This document shows positions 21,077-32,498 of a stretch of 64,000 bases of DNA, piece by piece (positions within the stretch are counted from its first letter, which is position 1; the number at the start of each line of letters is the position of its first letter). Made by a program: the position numbers and the translations under genes. The notes below the pieces were generated by a model, which saw only the letters and a program-made list of their open reading frames with translations, was not told the origin of the DNA and searched no databases. Origin of the DNA: Amylostereum areolatum (lineage: Eukaryota; Basidiomycota; Agaricomycetes; Russulales; Stereaceae); contig SAXG01000100.1 of assembly GCA_012932865.1 (NCBI GenBank), forward strand, positions 1 through 64,000, read 5' to 3'.

Positions 21077-24000
21077 ATGAGCGCGCCAGCCGCGGCGCCG
21101 GCTCCAGGCGACGTCGACGAAGATGCCAACCCAGCGATGCGCCAACGCCCACGCAGCTCGCTCTCCTCCTTCCTCTTCCTCAGCTTTATCTTCTTCATGA
21201 TGACGAACAACAGCGCGAACGACGACTCCGAAGTCCGGAATCGATACACAAACGCGCTGGCCTCGCTCGAATGGCAATATGGGAACTACACGGAGTGGCT
21301 GAACGGGACGACGGCGACGAATTTCACGATGGTGCGTTTTGGGTGTGGGCTATGCTTTCGACGGGAGGTATTCACGCGCTTCTCTAGCCTGTGGATCGTC
21401 CTGAGGAGAGGAGATTGAAGGACAAGACGCTGGGTTCCGGGACCCTTGTCGATCCGTCCCACCAAGCGTACTACCCCAACATCACTGGCTTCATTCGTGG
21501 ACCTTCCTTGTTGTACAACATCACCCCAGGAGCCCTTTCAGGAGTCGACCTCCCATGGCTCTCCGATGCCTACGACTTGATGAATGGGGTCAACCTCACT
21601 GAGGCGCACGACAAACTTGGATCATGGAACTGGACGGCCGTAGAGAAGGTGGCGTTGAGTGTCGTTGAGAAGCCGATGGGCGCCGACGATAGGAAGGGAG
21701 CGAAAGTAACCCAAGAGACGGACATTGTGTCCATTCAGGTATGTCTCTTTCCGGTGTCCATGGAGGGGTCGGTATTTATACAGTGTAGGGCCACGTAGAG
21801 TTTATCGACGCGAACACACAAGACGAGATGCGCGTGGATTTCTCAGGCCTGCATTTTCTCAAGAACGGATCCATCTTCGGCTTTGCGGAACCCGTCGGGT
21901 AGGCATTCTCCTCCGCCGTACGATATATGCGCTCACGACGTCTAGGTCCTTCATCGACATCCGCACCTTGCCTTCCCTCGTCCCGCCTTCGGCCCAAAAC
22001 GACACGGCCCACGCTCTGCTTCCGGCCCTCAAATCTCGAATAGACCAGCTCAAAGCGACCCTCAACAACGCCGATCTGTCCACGGATTCTTCTACCTCGT
22101 CAACACCAGATATGCCGTCTTCCACCTGCCGCTTTCACATATATGCCCAGGTAGCACCGGCCAACGTTAGCGAGGCACAAATGGTCGAGCTTGAGGAGGA
22201 GCTGGCGAAACCTACCGGTGCAACGACCGTCCACCGTCCTCCATTACTTGTGGACGCCGTCCTGCTCAGCCGGGAATGCGGATTACTGATCAAGGTCAAT
22301 GAGGCAGAGGGGCTGCGATCGAAGCTGTTTTTCCGGAAGGTCACAACCTGTACGTTGCCTTCCTTTCTCGTTCTCTTTCAAGGGACTAATGAATGCTCAC
22401 GTTTAGACGCCGGCTTTGCGGGTGTCGTTTACCTCGCCTTGTTGATTCTCTTATCACGGCAGATGGCGGAAAGTAGCACGCCCGCTGCCCTTGCACGCAT
22501 GTCTCGATGGACGTTTCTCGCTCAAGTCGTTGCGGATTCGATCGCGTTCGCAGGGGTAGGTCGGCCTTTCCTTGTTCGCCTCGCAATTGCTCATTGCATA
22601 GTAGCACATCACATTCGCCATTCTGGCAGAAGGTCGACCGTCGGTCGCATTGGTGGCCCCCGCCTTTCTCTCCTGCGCATTGTTCGCTTACGAGGTGGTG
22701 CGTGAGATTTCTTGGACTTTCTTGAACTCGGCTAAGGTGCGCGTGCAGCAATTCGCGATGATCATCCACCAAGTTCAAGCACCTGAAGATTCTGTACCGC
22801 CACCACCACCGGCTCCTTCCCCGACAATAGCGCCTGCACCTGCGCGGTCATCCACAGCCGTGCCCGCACCCACATCATCGGAACATGAACATGAACATGA
22901 ACATGAACACGAACATGAGCATGAACACGCGTCTGAGGCGACCGCTTCCGATCGACTTTTGGGGACACCTCCCCAAGAACAACCCTCAGCCCGACCACCA
23001 GCAACAATCCCTGCACCGACTCCAGTCCAGCCGGCGCCGACCCTCTTCCGCGTCCTCCGTGCTTTCTGGACCCATCTTCGGGACGACCCTCAAGCGCGCA
23101 CCTGTAAGCTGGTCGCCTTATTCCACTTTTCCTTCCTCAATCTTTTTTTTCCAGGGGCTCTTATCTCGGTCACCCTTTTCGTCGTCATGCGCATCATTCT
23201 CGCCCCGTCTCTGGCGATGGTGTGCTTCGCTTTGCTCTACGGATCCATCTGGATGCCGCAGATTGCTCGCGCGGCGAGGAGAGGACGAACTTGTGCGCTC
23301 AGCGCAGAGTACATGGTTGGGACGACGCTGGGGCGCCTTGCCGTCGGGATGTGTAAGCCGTGATCCTTGTTGGGAAGAGAATTTGGCTGAGTATTATGGA
23401 TAGATTTCCTGGCGTGTCCCAAGAACGTGCTGGATGTAACGCCTAGGGGTACTTGGTTATTCGTATGCGGGCAAGGGATCGTAGTACTGAGAACACTCGG
23501 CTTGTAGGTTGGATATACCCCCTGGCTCTTGTGATGTTCGCCCAGATGGGTTTTATATGGCTCCAGAACACGATCGGGCCTTCGTTCTTCCTACCTCAAC
23601 GCGTACGTCTTTTGCGTCTTTTGCTGCCTTTCTCTTCTTTGACCTAGCCCATCGTTCAGTACTCCGAAACATCCTCGTATGACTACCACCCGCCACTGCC
23701 GCGGGCCACGGACATCGAGGCGCCGGACGCGTCGTTGGGTGATTGCGCGATTTGCATGGACACGATCCGGTATGACGAGAAGGAGCGCGCGGCCCAGGGT
23801 GCAGATGACAAGCGCGAGGTGGTGGTGGGTGGGCTACTGGGAAGGTTCGGCGTGGGTGTCAATGTTGCAACGGCCGGGAAGAGGAAGAACTACAGTTTGT
23901 CGCCGTGTCATCATCTATTCGTGAGTCTCTTCTTCATGTCGCGAGTGACTTAAGCTGACTTCGGCCCGGTGCATGTAGCATACGGAGTGCTTGGAGAGGG

Positions 24001-24168
24001 TAGGTTTCTTGTTTCCTCTTGCGAGTCTTTCCCTTATAATTATCTCAAACGTGTGATCAGTGGCTTGCGATCAAGGTGAGCTCGATCTTGTCCGTCGTTG
24101 CTTCCTTCCGTTGAAGTATCTCGCAGAATATATGTCCACAGTGCAGACGACCTCTCCCACCTTTATGA
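21077..24168 (+). CDS. Tul1/Dsc1-type transmembrane RING E3 ubiquitin ligase
   Basis: Multi-exon plus-strand gene starting at 21077 ('MSAPAAAPAPGDVDEDANPA') and ending 'NICPQCRRPLPPL' with TGA at 24166-24168. An N-terminal signal-anchor ('SSFLFLSFIFFMM') is followed by a long lumenal region rich in N-glycosylation sequons (NYT, NGT, NFT, NIT, NLT, NGS). Several transmembrane segments follow (for example 'AGFAGVVYLALLILLS', 'LTLFVVMRIILAPSLAMVCF', 'LALVMFAQMGFIWL'). A C-terminal RING finger starts 'CAICMDTIRYDE' and continues 'SPCHHLFHTECLERWLA' and 'CPQC'. This build matches the E3 subunit of the Golgi Dsc/Tul1 complex, which ubiquitinates membrane proteins and, in fission yeast and Aspergillus, drives SREBP cleavage. 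A cytosolic loop carries a His-Glu repeat (see 22881-22928). Exon borders in the 23000-23700 part are approximate. Confidence 0.88.
22881..22928 (+). repeat. (GAACAT)n hexanucleotide repeat coding for Glu-His
   Basis: Eight imperfect copies of GAACAT (with GAACAC and GAGCAT variants) encode eight Glu-His dipeptides in a cytosolic Pro-rich loop of the RING ligase. The repeat is in frame, so length change would alter the His/Glu tract without breaking the gene. Confidence 0.9.
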
Positions 24169-24193
24169 GTATTGCCATTGCGCGGGCGACATA

Positions 24194-24508
24194 TGTTCGT
24201 AGGAACGTAAGTATATAATGAACAATACGACCTTTCGGGATAGACCTGATTTGATGATAAGCGCACTGTAGGGACGCGAACGCGTACTCAGTCGACTGCA
24301 AGAGTGAACGACTGAGGAGAGACGAAGGAGGGAACGGAGCGAGCGAGATATAGGAGTGCGGAGGGAGCCATAACAAGCGGTCACGACACCTAAGTAATAG
24401 TAATCGGATACGCGTAAAGTATAAGTCGTTCAGTAGAATGAAAGGACCGGTGAGGTGAACCGTGCACCATCATACCGGGTAAGAAAGTAAGTAGGTATAG
24501 TAACAACA
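24194..24508 (-). repeat. 3' LTR of a copia remnant (copia-3)
   Basis: On the minus strand the sequence runs from TGTTGTTACTATACC (24508) to CTACGAACA (24194), with TG...CA ends. It is directly preceded by a polypurine tract CCAGGGGGAG (plus-strand CTCCCCCTGG at 24509-24518). This is the layout of a 3' LTR of a minus-strand Ty1/copia element whose RNase H domain follows at 24545-25080. The matching 5' LTR is not in the window. The LTR starts only about 25 bp after the stop codon of the RING ligase gene. Confidence 0.7.
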
Positions 24509-25107
24509 CTCCCCCTGGTTCAGTGAACCGGTAAGTATCAAGAAAAGACCAAGTGCAGGTGGAGGGACTTGACCATCTCGTCATGACGATCCCGCGGAAG
24601 CCCCTTGGTAAAAACATCAGCAAGATTGTCCTTTGACCCAACATGCACCACCTCGAGCTCCCCCTCCTCCACGCGCTCTCGGACATAATGGTAAGCGATG
24701 TCAATATGCTTCGCCCTGGTGTGATGCAGGTACGAGCTCGACAAGTTGTTCGCTGCCATGTTGTCTCCAACGAGTGTCATCTTCGGGGGGACATCCATAC
24801 CCAGCTCCCCCATGAGCCGGCGAGCCCAGATAGTGTTCTGCGCCGCTGCACAAGATGCCATGTACTCGGTCTCCATTGTCGACGGCGCAATCGACCGTTG
24901 GCGACGGGCAGACCAGGAGACGGGGGCTCCCACAAGCGAGAACACGTACCCGCCACAGGACCGTCATTTCGGTTCCGCAGCGTGGTTTGCGTCGAAGTAC
25001 ACCGCCAAACGGCGGAAACATGCTCGTGATGTGACTGCGTCGACTGTGAGACATGTGATCTGGCCAGCTTGTACCAAGGTGGATACGGTCTGGCCTAGGC
25101 TAGTTCA
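24509..25107 (-). pseudogene. Copia-3 RNase H fragment
   Basis: The minus-strand frame encodes the end of a copia polyprotein. It includes 'GGYVFSLVGAPVSWSARRQ', 'APSTMETEYMASCAAAQ' and 'RAKHIDIAYHYVRE', and ends in 'DNLADVFTKGL', the classic copia RNase H C-terminus. Upstream the frame is broken by a TGA just before 'RSCGGYVF' (about 24960). The fragment is lost beyond about 25080, next to the MITE. Reverse transcriptase, integrase and gag are absent. It is a different copy from the copia remnant at 32499-34355, because both retain the same RNase H start region. Confidence 0.8.
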
Positions 25108-25112
25108 AAATT

Positions 25113-25733
25113 AGAGGCCTTGGCTGGTAGCCCCCAGAAAGGAAATCCGCAGCAGGCCCGTAAAGTTCCCGCGCCCAAAAAAGGAAATCTGAGGCTGATC
25201 ATCAAGCTGCCGTCAGCGATGTTTGGGAGTTGCACATCTCTCTAACGTCGACAATGCAAGGTGAGATCAATGCTAACGTCGACAATGATGTCTTTAGCGG
25301 CAACGGCTGGGTGACAGTGACAGTGAGCACAAAAATTTTGAGGGTAGACGGAGGGTAGCTGCACAAAAAGTGTTCCATGCCCGGTGATGGCAGAGCGACC
25401 GGCGAGGCCTCGCGAACCAGGCAAGCTCAGCGCGTTCAGTGTCCGCAGGTACCGCTGAGGTGCAGGTTGACTCTTGAAGCTTGAGATTGAGTCCTGGAAC
25501 TTGAGATAATGAGCTCAAGTGAATTGGGATTGGCCTTAGATCACCCCGGGCTCGGACACTTCACTGTTCCGTTCAAAAAGTTCAGGTTTCTCTATATCTC
25601 AATACTTATTACTGTGTTGTATACGGCCGACTTTCAACGATGGACAAAACACGCGGTTGCACGCGGTCCGCGAGTGCGAACTGAGATGGAATGTAAGGTA
25701 TTTCCTTTCTGGGGGCCACCAGCCAAGGCCTCT
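25113..25733. mobile_element. 621-bp MITE-like element with 34-bp TIRs
   Basis: The left end reads AGAGGCCTTGGCTGGTAGCC and the right end is the reverse complement of AGAGGCCTTGGCTGGTGGCC. The TIRs match over about 34 bp with one mismatch. The direct repeat AAATT flanks it at 25108-25112 and 25734-25738. No transposase frame is present, so it is a non-autonomous DNA element. The superfamily cannot be told from a 5-bp duplication alone. Confidence 0.8.
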
Positions 25734-25738
25734 AAATT

Positions 25739-26027
25739 TGATGCAGACCGTACAACCAGAACGACTATCTTCTGGTTAGGTCAGCCACGGAGACTAGGTC
25801 TGGCCGCCAGCACAAAAGATCATCTGGTACGCGGTTTTTTTTCCATGTCTCGCACAAGTGCCTGCCACGCTAATGCCAGATGTCACTAACAATATACCAT
25901 GCCTTCTGTCTTTCTAACATAGACCCCCTTCCATACCAACGCAACGTCACCAATCACGCTATGTCCATGTCCGCAAAATAATCAAATGCATGTCTATTTA
26001 TTAGTACTGAGTTCAAAGTAAGTTAGT
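25739..26027. other. Flank of the transposase-like gene
   Basis: AT-rich 3' flank without a gene. If the transposase-like gene pair to the right is a DNA transposon, its left end may be here, but I could not find matching terminal repeats. Confidence 0.3.
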
Positions 26028-29000
26028 CTAAGGTGCTGCTGCCGAAGCCTCATTCTGTGCGCGCAGAGTCAGTCGGAGTGGCCGACCTCCGCCTGGTTCC
26101 CCTGGGGCCGTTTGTGTCGCGGGCTCTTCGCAGGCTCGCGATATCGCTGGGTCAGTGTGTGCCTTGGAATCGCCATCCGGACGAGCGCGTTTCTGCTTGC
26201 GCTTCGCCGCTCGACTGCCGAGAGTGTCGCGAAGCTCAGCCGCAAGCTCGCAGTGTTTCTCCCGTCTCTTCCCCTCGTCTTCGAAGAGCGGAAGTGGCTG
26301 TGTGAGGGCGCGTGGAAGGAGCCGACAAACGAGGTGGCAGTTGTGAAGGGCATGGATGTTTACGATATATTCCTCTAGCGGCTGGTGTTGTATGTATGTT
26401 TCCGTACGGTCAGAGTCCATTCGTTCCTGCGGAACGGCTCGAATGCCCGTTGCTGTGCATTTTGCAGTGCGACAGTCGTGCTGTACATTGAATATGAATA
26501 GAATATCCTGCATTCGTGGACATGAATAAAGAAAGCTGGAGATTAAATGCGACCGTACCGTTACAAGAACATCTAGAATATGCCGTTCATCCAAACGGCG
26601 GGTCAATCGCGGCATGTCAAAGACATCGTGCCGTTCGGAAGCCACCTGGAAGACATCCAGACAAGCAAGACCATTTTCCCCGTTTGCATGTGCAAGTATT
26701 TCAATGACACACCCGATAATGACTTCTCCAGCAGACTGTGGACATTGTAAGTACGAGATGGGTAGACATCCTCCAAAATTGGCGAATGACTGACCATAGG
26801 GGAGCGCGCAAACACCCATGAATTTATCGCGCACCAGTCGCCGGAATCGGCGACGCACGATTTGCAGAGGCGCAATTCGGCAGTACACTCATTTGCGAAG
26901 GCCGCGGCATTAATGGCAGTGGATGAATGCGTGTCTTTCCAGAGACAAAAATTCCCTCGAACTCCAGCGGCTGCCACAGCGGGTGCAGGAGCAGACTCAG
27001 GCTCACAGGGAGCCGCTGCATGATTTAAGGGCATAAATTGGACGGTACCTAGACAGAGCCGACATTACAGACAAGTTAAATAAAGCCAGTCAACTGGAAA
27101 CGCACCACAGAGCTCCCTAAGGTCTGCATGGGGCGTCCAACCAATATGGTTTTGCAGAGTAGGATGCTGGGCCAAGAAGTTGCGGATCTGCACGCTCAGC
27201 TGAACCCACCCTTGTCCGTCCTCGGTCGGCCACCAGCCACCCATTACGCGATGCTTGAGGCCCTCTTGGTTTGCGAGTTGCTGTGCAATATCGCGGCTGG
27301 GAGCAAGGTGGTTTGAGAAAATAGAACAGAAACGGAAGATTGCGTTAAAACATTCATATATCTCGGTCTCGACGCCGAGCAGAGGGCCAAAACGGCGTAT
27401 GTCCTCCGGGAGGTGCGGGAGTAGGTGTAGTTTGACTTTTGATATGATCTTCGTCGGATCCAAGATGGCGAAAAGGTCCATGACGTTGGCTGCAGCAGTT
27501 TTAACATCGTTCTGTCAGATTGCAATGAGCGACTACAAGTGACAGCTCCTCGTGGATGAACCCACCGTGTATGTTTCCATGTTGTCAATCTCGGGAGTCC
27601 ACAGCAATGCCATGAGGACACCAACAGCTTTCCACACTTGAAGAAGCTTGTCACTGACAAGATCGTAGATATGGAAGACAGAAGTCTGTCCGACTGTCTT
27701 GAGTTGCCGACCGATGAGAGAGTTGGCATACTGCATGATATAATTGGCGCGAATGGGCGGGATGGTAAGCCCTAGGACATTGGTGGCTTGCAGGCGAAGT
27801 GCGTAGGTTTTTTTGGACTCAGATGACCAAGTGGAGTGAGAATGGTACCATGCGTACTTGGTCACCCCGAGGAGAATGGTGTGGAGAATCTCAACGGGTG
27901 TATCCTTGCTCGGATCAAACCCTGGACGCAATTTAGCAGAATTAGCAGACGGCGAGACGAAAAAATACGGCGGGAGATGCACCTTTGATGCGAAGGTTGG
28001 GATTGAAAAGCTTCATTTGGTTCTCGCCGACCCACTGCATGAGTTCGCCATGGATCTCTTCGATGGTCGAGTCAGGTCTCTCGGCTTTTAAGTTCCGCGC
28101 GCGCGCAATCAGGTCAACAATCCAACATTGCGTGTAGCTGTCCTTGACTCCCGTGCGGGTCTGCCGTTCCTCGACTTGTGCAGCTATGCCTGTGCAAGCT
28201 TTGCTGATCTGCTGCACTACCTCATGTAGAGTTTCCGCTGCTGTACGAGGTTCTCCTGGCTAGATTGAATGTAGTTGAAGAATGTGATCAAGGTAGATAT
28301 GAGAGGATGCGACACATACTTTGAAACATTGATCATACTGATCGTCTTCAGCCTTCTCGGCTTGCGTGCCGCCCACCTTGCACTTACGACAGAAGCAGTT
28401 CGATTTGCCACCCATATGGCCAGTCAGTTCGCTCTGCATTGGATTGTCGGACGGCTCCGCATTCAGAAAGATACAAACACGTGCGTCTCCTCTGCTCAGT
28501 GCATCGCGTACATGAATGGGCTTCGTGTGTGTCGATCTATGCCTGGTCAGTAAGCCAAAATCGAAGGTGGACAACTCAACTCACTCAATCATGTCCTTGA
28601 ACACCTCAATTTGCTCCGTGATAGATGCATTTGGAGAGGTGGAGAGGAAGTGAACATGGAACTCCTGCTGTAGAAGGTATCGTGGGAGGTTGTGATGCGA
28701 GAAATACGAGTTCCAGTGCTTGTTCCATGACTTCGAACGGTTTCCTGAGACGTCATCTCCGAACAAATCAACAAAGCTCGAGTATAGGGGATCTCCATCT
28801 GCGAGGACTCGGAGCGGATTGGGCATTTGAGGACCAGCACCACCATCTTGATCTGTCGATTTCAAGTAAGGTCGATGCCGGTGATGTCACAACATTAAAT
28901 ATGAGGAAAGCGTACAAGTCAATGTTGGTACTTTGCCAGTATCTCGGAGATCGAGGAAGCTCATCTGCAGGTCCTCTGTGCTTATAAAGACAGTCTCGTC

Positions 29001-30655
29001 GCCGCCGTTATATACGAATGCATTGCCAGACTGTTGAATGGTCAGAGCTGCTTTGAAAACACTTAGTTGACATGTTACCTCAGCGTCGATTGCTACGCGG
29101 AAAGCGTCAGCATGCAAAGTGCCCTTTGCAAGGACCCACCGGATCGGCATGACGAGTTCGCCCGTATACAACGAAGCAAGTTCACCAACGTAAAAGTGAC
29201 GGTACCCGCGTGCATACATAGGTGTTAGCATCGACAAGTCCATGTCCTTGCGCCACTTTTCGGCATGCCAGATTTCGGAGACGGGGCCGTCCGGTACCTC
29301 GGGATAGAATTGCAGGTGTGGACGGATGAGAGGATTTGAATAATCCTGCTTGCGGATCAGGCTGTCGGCAGTGTCGAGAGGTTATGAGCACACACCGTGG
29401 CCACTAAAGTTCGGACATCGTTCATATAGTACACATTCCCATGAGCCGATTTGAACTGGTGCGTAGGGACACCGGAGAATCGTCGCAGGCTTGCTTGCGC
29501 TTGTCATAAGTGGTACAGCAACGGGACGTTCCGGACAGCACTCTCCTTGAGAATCCATAATATCACTCGCATAAGCGAGCTTGAGATCCTCATGCGTGGC
29601 AAGTTGTCGAGAATATCAAGAAGAAACATCTATGGGATGAAATAGGTTAGCACGCACACGGAGTTATGTTTGTGCCTGCTTGTCACTCACCAGTTTCGAT
29701 TCATATGGGAACCACTCGGCATCGTCTTTTGGAAGGTGATACTGCCCGCCTGACGCCATACCGACAATGTCGTCTCCGTCAAGATGATCTTCAATGTCTT
29801 GGAGACCGGGTGTCAGAAATCGGCCGTCAAGATAACTCGATTCTGGGGCTTACTCAAGCTTTGCAGGACATTGGTGAGCGTGTCGTCACCTTCGTCGTTC
29901 TGCTTGATGAACCCGAAAACTTCGCCCACGTTCACTCCCGCCGCGCGGTCGAGTTGTTCTGCAGCCTGTGTCGCATCCCAGAGGCCGAAGTTCGAGATCA
30001 CATCCATGAGCCATACTTGCTCGACGGCTGCATCCTTCTCGAGCTGCATAGCAAAATCTGCGGGGTTGAATGCGTACTTGCGCAATATGTCGTCGAAGAC
30101 CGCAGACCCCTCGAATCCAAATGCATCTGGATACCCAGAATCTGCCACCACATCATGCTGAGATGTGCAAGGTGGAAGTGCAGTGTCCGCAGAGATCGCC
30201 GCTTCGGTGTCCGCCATAGCACGCAGGATAGTTGCCTGTCGATCCAGTTCCGCACGCTTGGATGCATCGCGGACGGCGAGTTGTTTCTGATGACCTTGCG
30301 TCAACAGATGGCTGGTCATGTTTTTTCGGAGAATCCACTCCCGCTCACCGCCGTGATGAGGCGTGCAGACCAAACAGCGTGTATATTTGCCGTCTTGAGA
30401 CTCTTCTACACCTGGAAAAAAGTGTCTTAGTTCAGAGAAAGGAAACTGCGTTAAGTAAATGACATACAACCCTCTGGCCAGTCCGTTCTTCGAGCAGTCG
30501 GCATCGCGAGAGCACCCAAATCCGGATTCCAGGGAAATGGCGAGAACGAGAAGAGACTTGATCCAAGCCGAATGGTTTTCTTGAGACCAGTGTTGTCGAC
30601 AGATTATACTGCACGCACGGCACCAGAACACATTCAAGCATGGGAGATGATGCAC
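26028..30655 (-). CDS. Transposase-like protein of an agaricomycete repeat family
   Basis: Large multi-exon minus-strand gene. The N-terminus has a C2H2-like zinc finger ('[13 protein letters not shown]', then '[14 protein letters not shown]'). Conserved blocks follow in order: '[19 protein letters not shown]', '[18 protein letters not shown]' with '[13 protein letters not shown]', '[18 protein letters not shown]', '[19 protein letters not shown]' and '[20 protein letters not shown]'. The C-terminal block is '[15 protein letters not shown]', with the stop at 26028. I recognise these blocks from a very numerous agaricomycete family that behaves like a repeat. I believe it belongs to the CACTA/EnSpm-like transposases, but am not certain. 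The start near 30655 is not firm. No stop inside the conserved exons was noticed, so the gene may be intact. A companion gene is divergent at 30930. Confidence 0.6.
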
Positions 30656-30929
30656 AGGAGATGATAAAGGACGGAGAAGAGGGACTTAGCGTGTCGCACG
30701 ATCAAGACGAGTCAACAGCGCTTGCCGTGACGTCGGATCATGTGACTTTCATTGTTCTCATTGAACGCCAAATCGTGAACACGAAGAATGTCTCATCTCT
30801 TGTTCCCTCCCACCACTTGCCAACAGGTGCCCAAATTTCAACATAAAATGCTTGTCTCCGGTGCCCTCTTCGACTCGGCACCCTCCTCATCTTTTTTTCT
30901 GCTCTCATCTTCTCAGTTCTCTCACTCTC
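30656..30929. promoter_or_regulatory. Shared promoter region of a divergent gene pair
   Basis: About 270 bp separate the starts of the transposase-like gene (minus) and its companion (plus). The right part is pyrimidine-rich (CTCTTCG...TTTTTCTGCTCTCATC), as is usual just before fungal start codons. A bidirectional promoter is inferred from geometry only. Confidence 0.4.
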
Positions 30930-32295
30930 ATGCCTTCCGATACTGTCAGCTTCGACAACTTCGACACCGTCATGGTCTCGGCCATGAATCGGGACAGCTC
31001 ACCCGTCAAAATGGAGGATGGCCCCACCAGCATCCCCTCGCAACCCTCTCGCAAACGTGCTCACACGGACAACGGGAACGAGGACAGCGATAACGACAAC
31101 GACAACACTTCTCCCCAGAGCACTGCACCACCTGCATCTGTCCTGACTGTTCTGGCTGCCGCTGCCGCCAGCGCACCCGTCGCTGATGCTGGCGCGAGCA
31201 ACCTCCTCGCTTTTGTCCATCGCGAAGCCAGGCTCTAGCAGATTCCTGGCGATCAGGTCAAGCAGCTTGAAGCCTTTGCGGCGGTACGTGTGCACTGCTC
31301 TCACTGACAAGGACAACACGCTAACGTCCTTTCCCCTCAAGGACTCGCATGCCATGAAGCTCATCAAGCTCTTCATGCAAAACCTTGAGATCATGAACAG
31401 TCTCTCAAAGATCGTTGTTGCGACGCCCCCGTTCGCGGTCTCCGACACTTTGTCGGTTTGTCATTCCCATTCCTCCCCGGGCCATTGCTGATGATATTCT
31501 TTAGACGAACCTGAAAGAATTTGGCATCACAGCCATGCTCGTCCCGAACATTGCGAATTATAGAAACGAGCCAACGCGCATCGTTCTTGTGAGTGCTCGT
31601 TCTCAGGACTCGGAAATCAACTTTAACATGTATCACAGGATGTTGCGAAGACTTTGCGCTTCAACCTCCCGCCAAACATAGAGAATCTACCTTCAGACTG
31701 GGCCAAGGTCACGACCGCCGCAGGGTACGAGATCACGCAGATCCGTGCATCATTCAAGAAAATTGTACGTCTTCATTTCCCCTCATGTGCGGTACAATTC
31801 TTATGCTCCCATAGATCCTCAAAAGTCTCGAGGGCAAAGCCAAAGACCACGTCAATATCTTTGCACTGACCCAACAGCTCGCATCCAAGGCCAAGGTGAC
31901 CGTGACCATCCCCCTCTGCTGCTGTGTGGCTCTGCTGGTGCGTAGCGCACATATCTTCTCAAGCGACTTCCTGATTGTGGCCTTTAGCGCCGCGTGCACA
32001 CGTTAGATCCGTCGTTACGTTTCTGGACCCGTGTCGATGAATGCTTGGCTCATCTCCGTAAGGATGCAGGCAATGACAAGGCCAAACTCGTGAAGTGAGT
32101 GTTTGACTATTAGATGTCTTCCAGTCTAACACTACATGCTTTAGGGCCTACAAGGCTATCTTGAAAACCGATATGGAGTGCCATGGCGCGAACCTCCCCG
32201 GGATGGACACTATTCCTTCTGACGAGGTTCTGAACAGTCGCCAGCTCCAGGTGGTCTCCGTTATCGATGGGCCATCCCCGAGCAATGAGAACTGA
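30930..32295 (+). CDS. Companion protein of the transposase-like gene, unknown
   Basis: Plus-strand multi-exon gene from the ATG at 30930 ('MPSDTVSFDNFDTVM') to TGA at 32293-32295 ('IDGPSPSNEN'). The first exon has a nuclear-localisation-like 'PSRKRAHTD' and an acidic Asp/Asn run. Later exons carry 'DSHAMKLIKLFMQNLEIM', 'NLPPNIENLPSDWAKVTT', 'IRASFKKI' and 'LDPSLRFWTRVDECLAHLR', probably helical. In the first frame a TAG interrupts at 31236-31238 ('HREARL' stop 'QIPGDQV'). Either an intron ends there (CTCTAG) or the gene is broken. I recall similar small proteins divergently paired with this transposase family, which suggests an accessory protein of the element. Function unknown. Confidence 0.5.
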
Positions 32296-32498
32296 TCGGC
32301 CAAACGTACCTACATTTCGTTCTTATTACTGCCCCCAATAACAATGCCTATTATACCCACCCAAAATACCTAACATTGAGCAACTGCGTGATGTGATATA
32401 ACAAGCTAACAAGCGGGATACATGTGGAAAACTGCGGGTGCAGGACTGCCTGGAGGGTAGGAACCGCATCTCGCTACAGCTCATACCCACCTGATTCT
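32296..32498. other. Junction of companion gene and copia-2
   Basis: No coding sequence. It is the 3' UTR of the companion gene and the break point of the copia-2 remnant. Confidence 0.3.
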
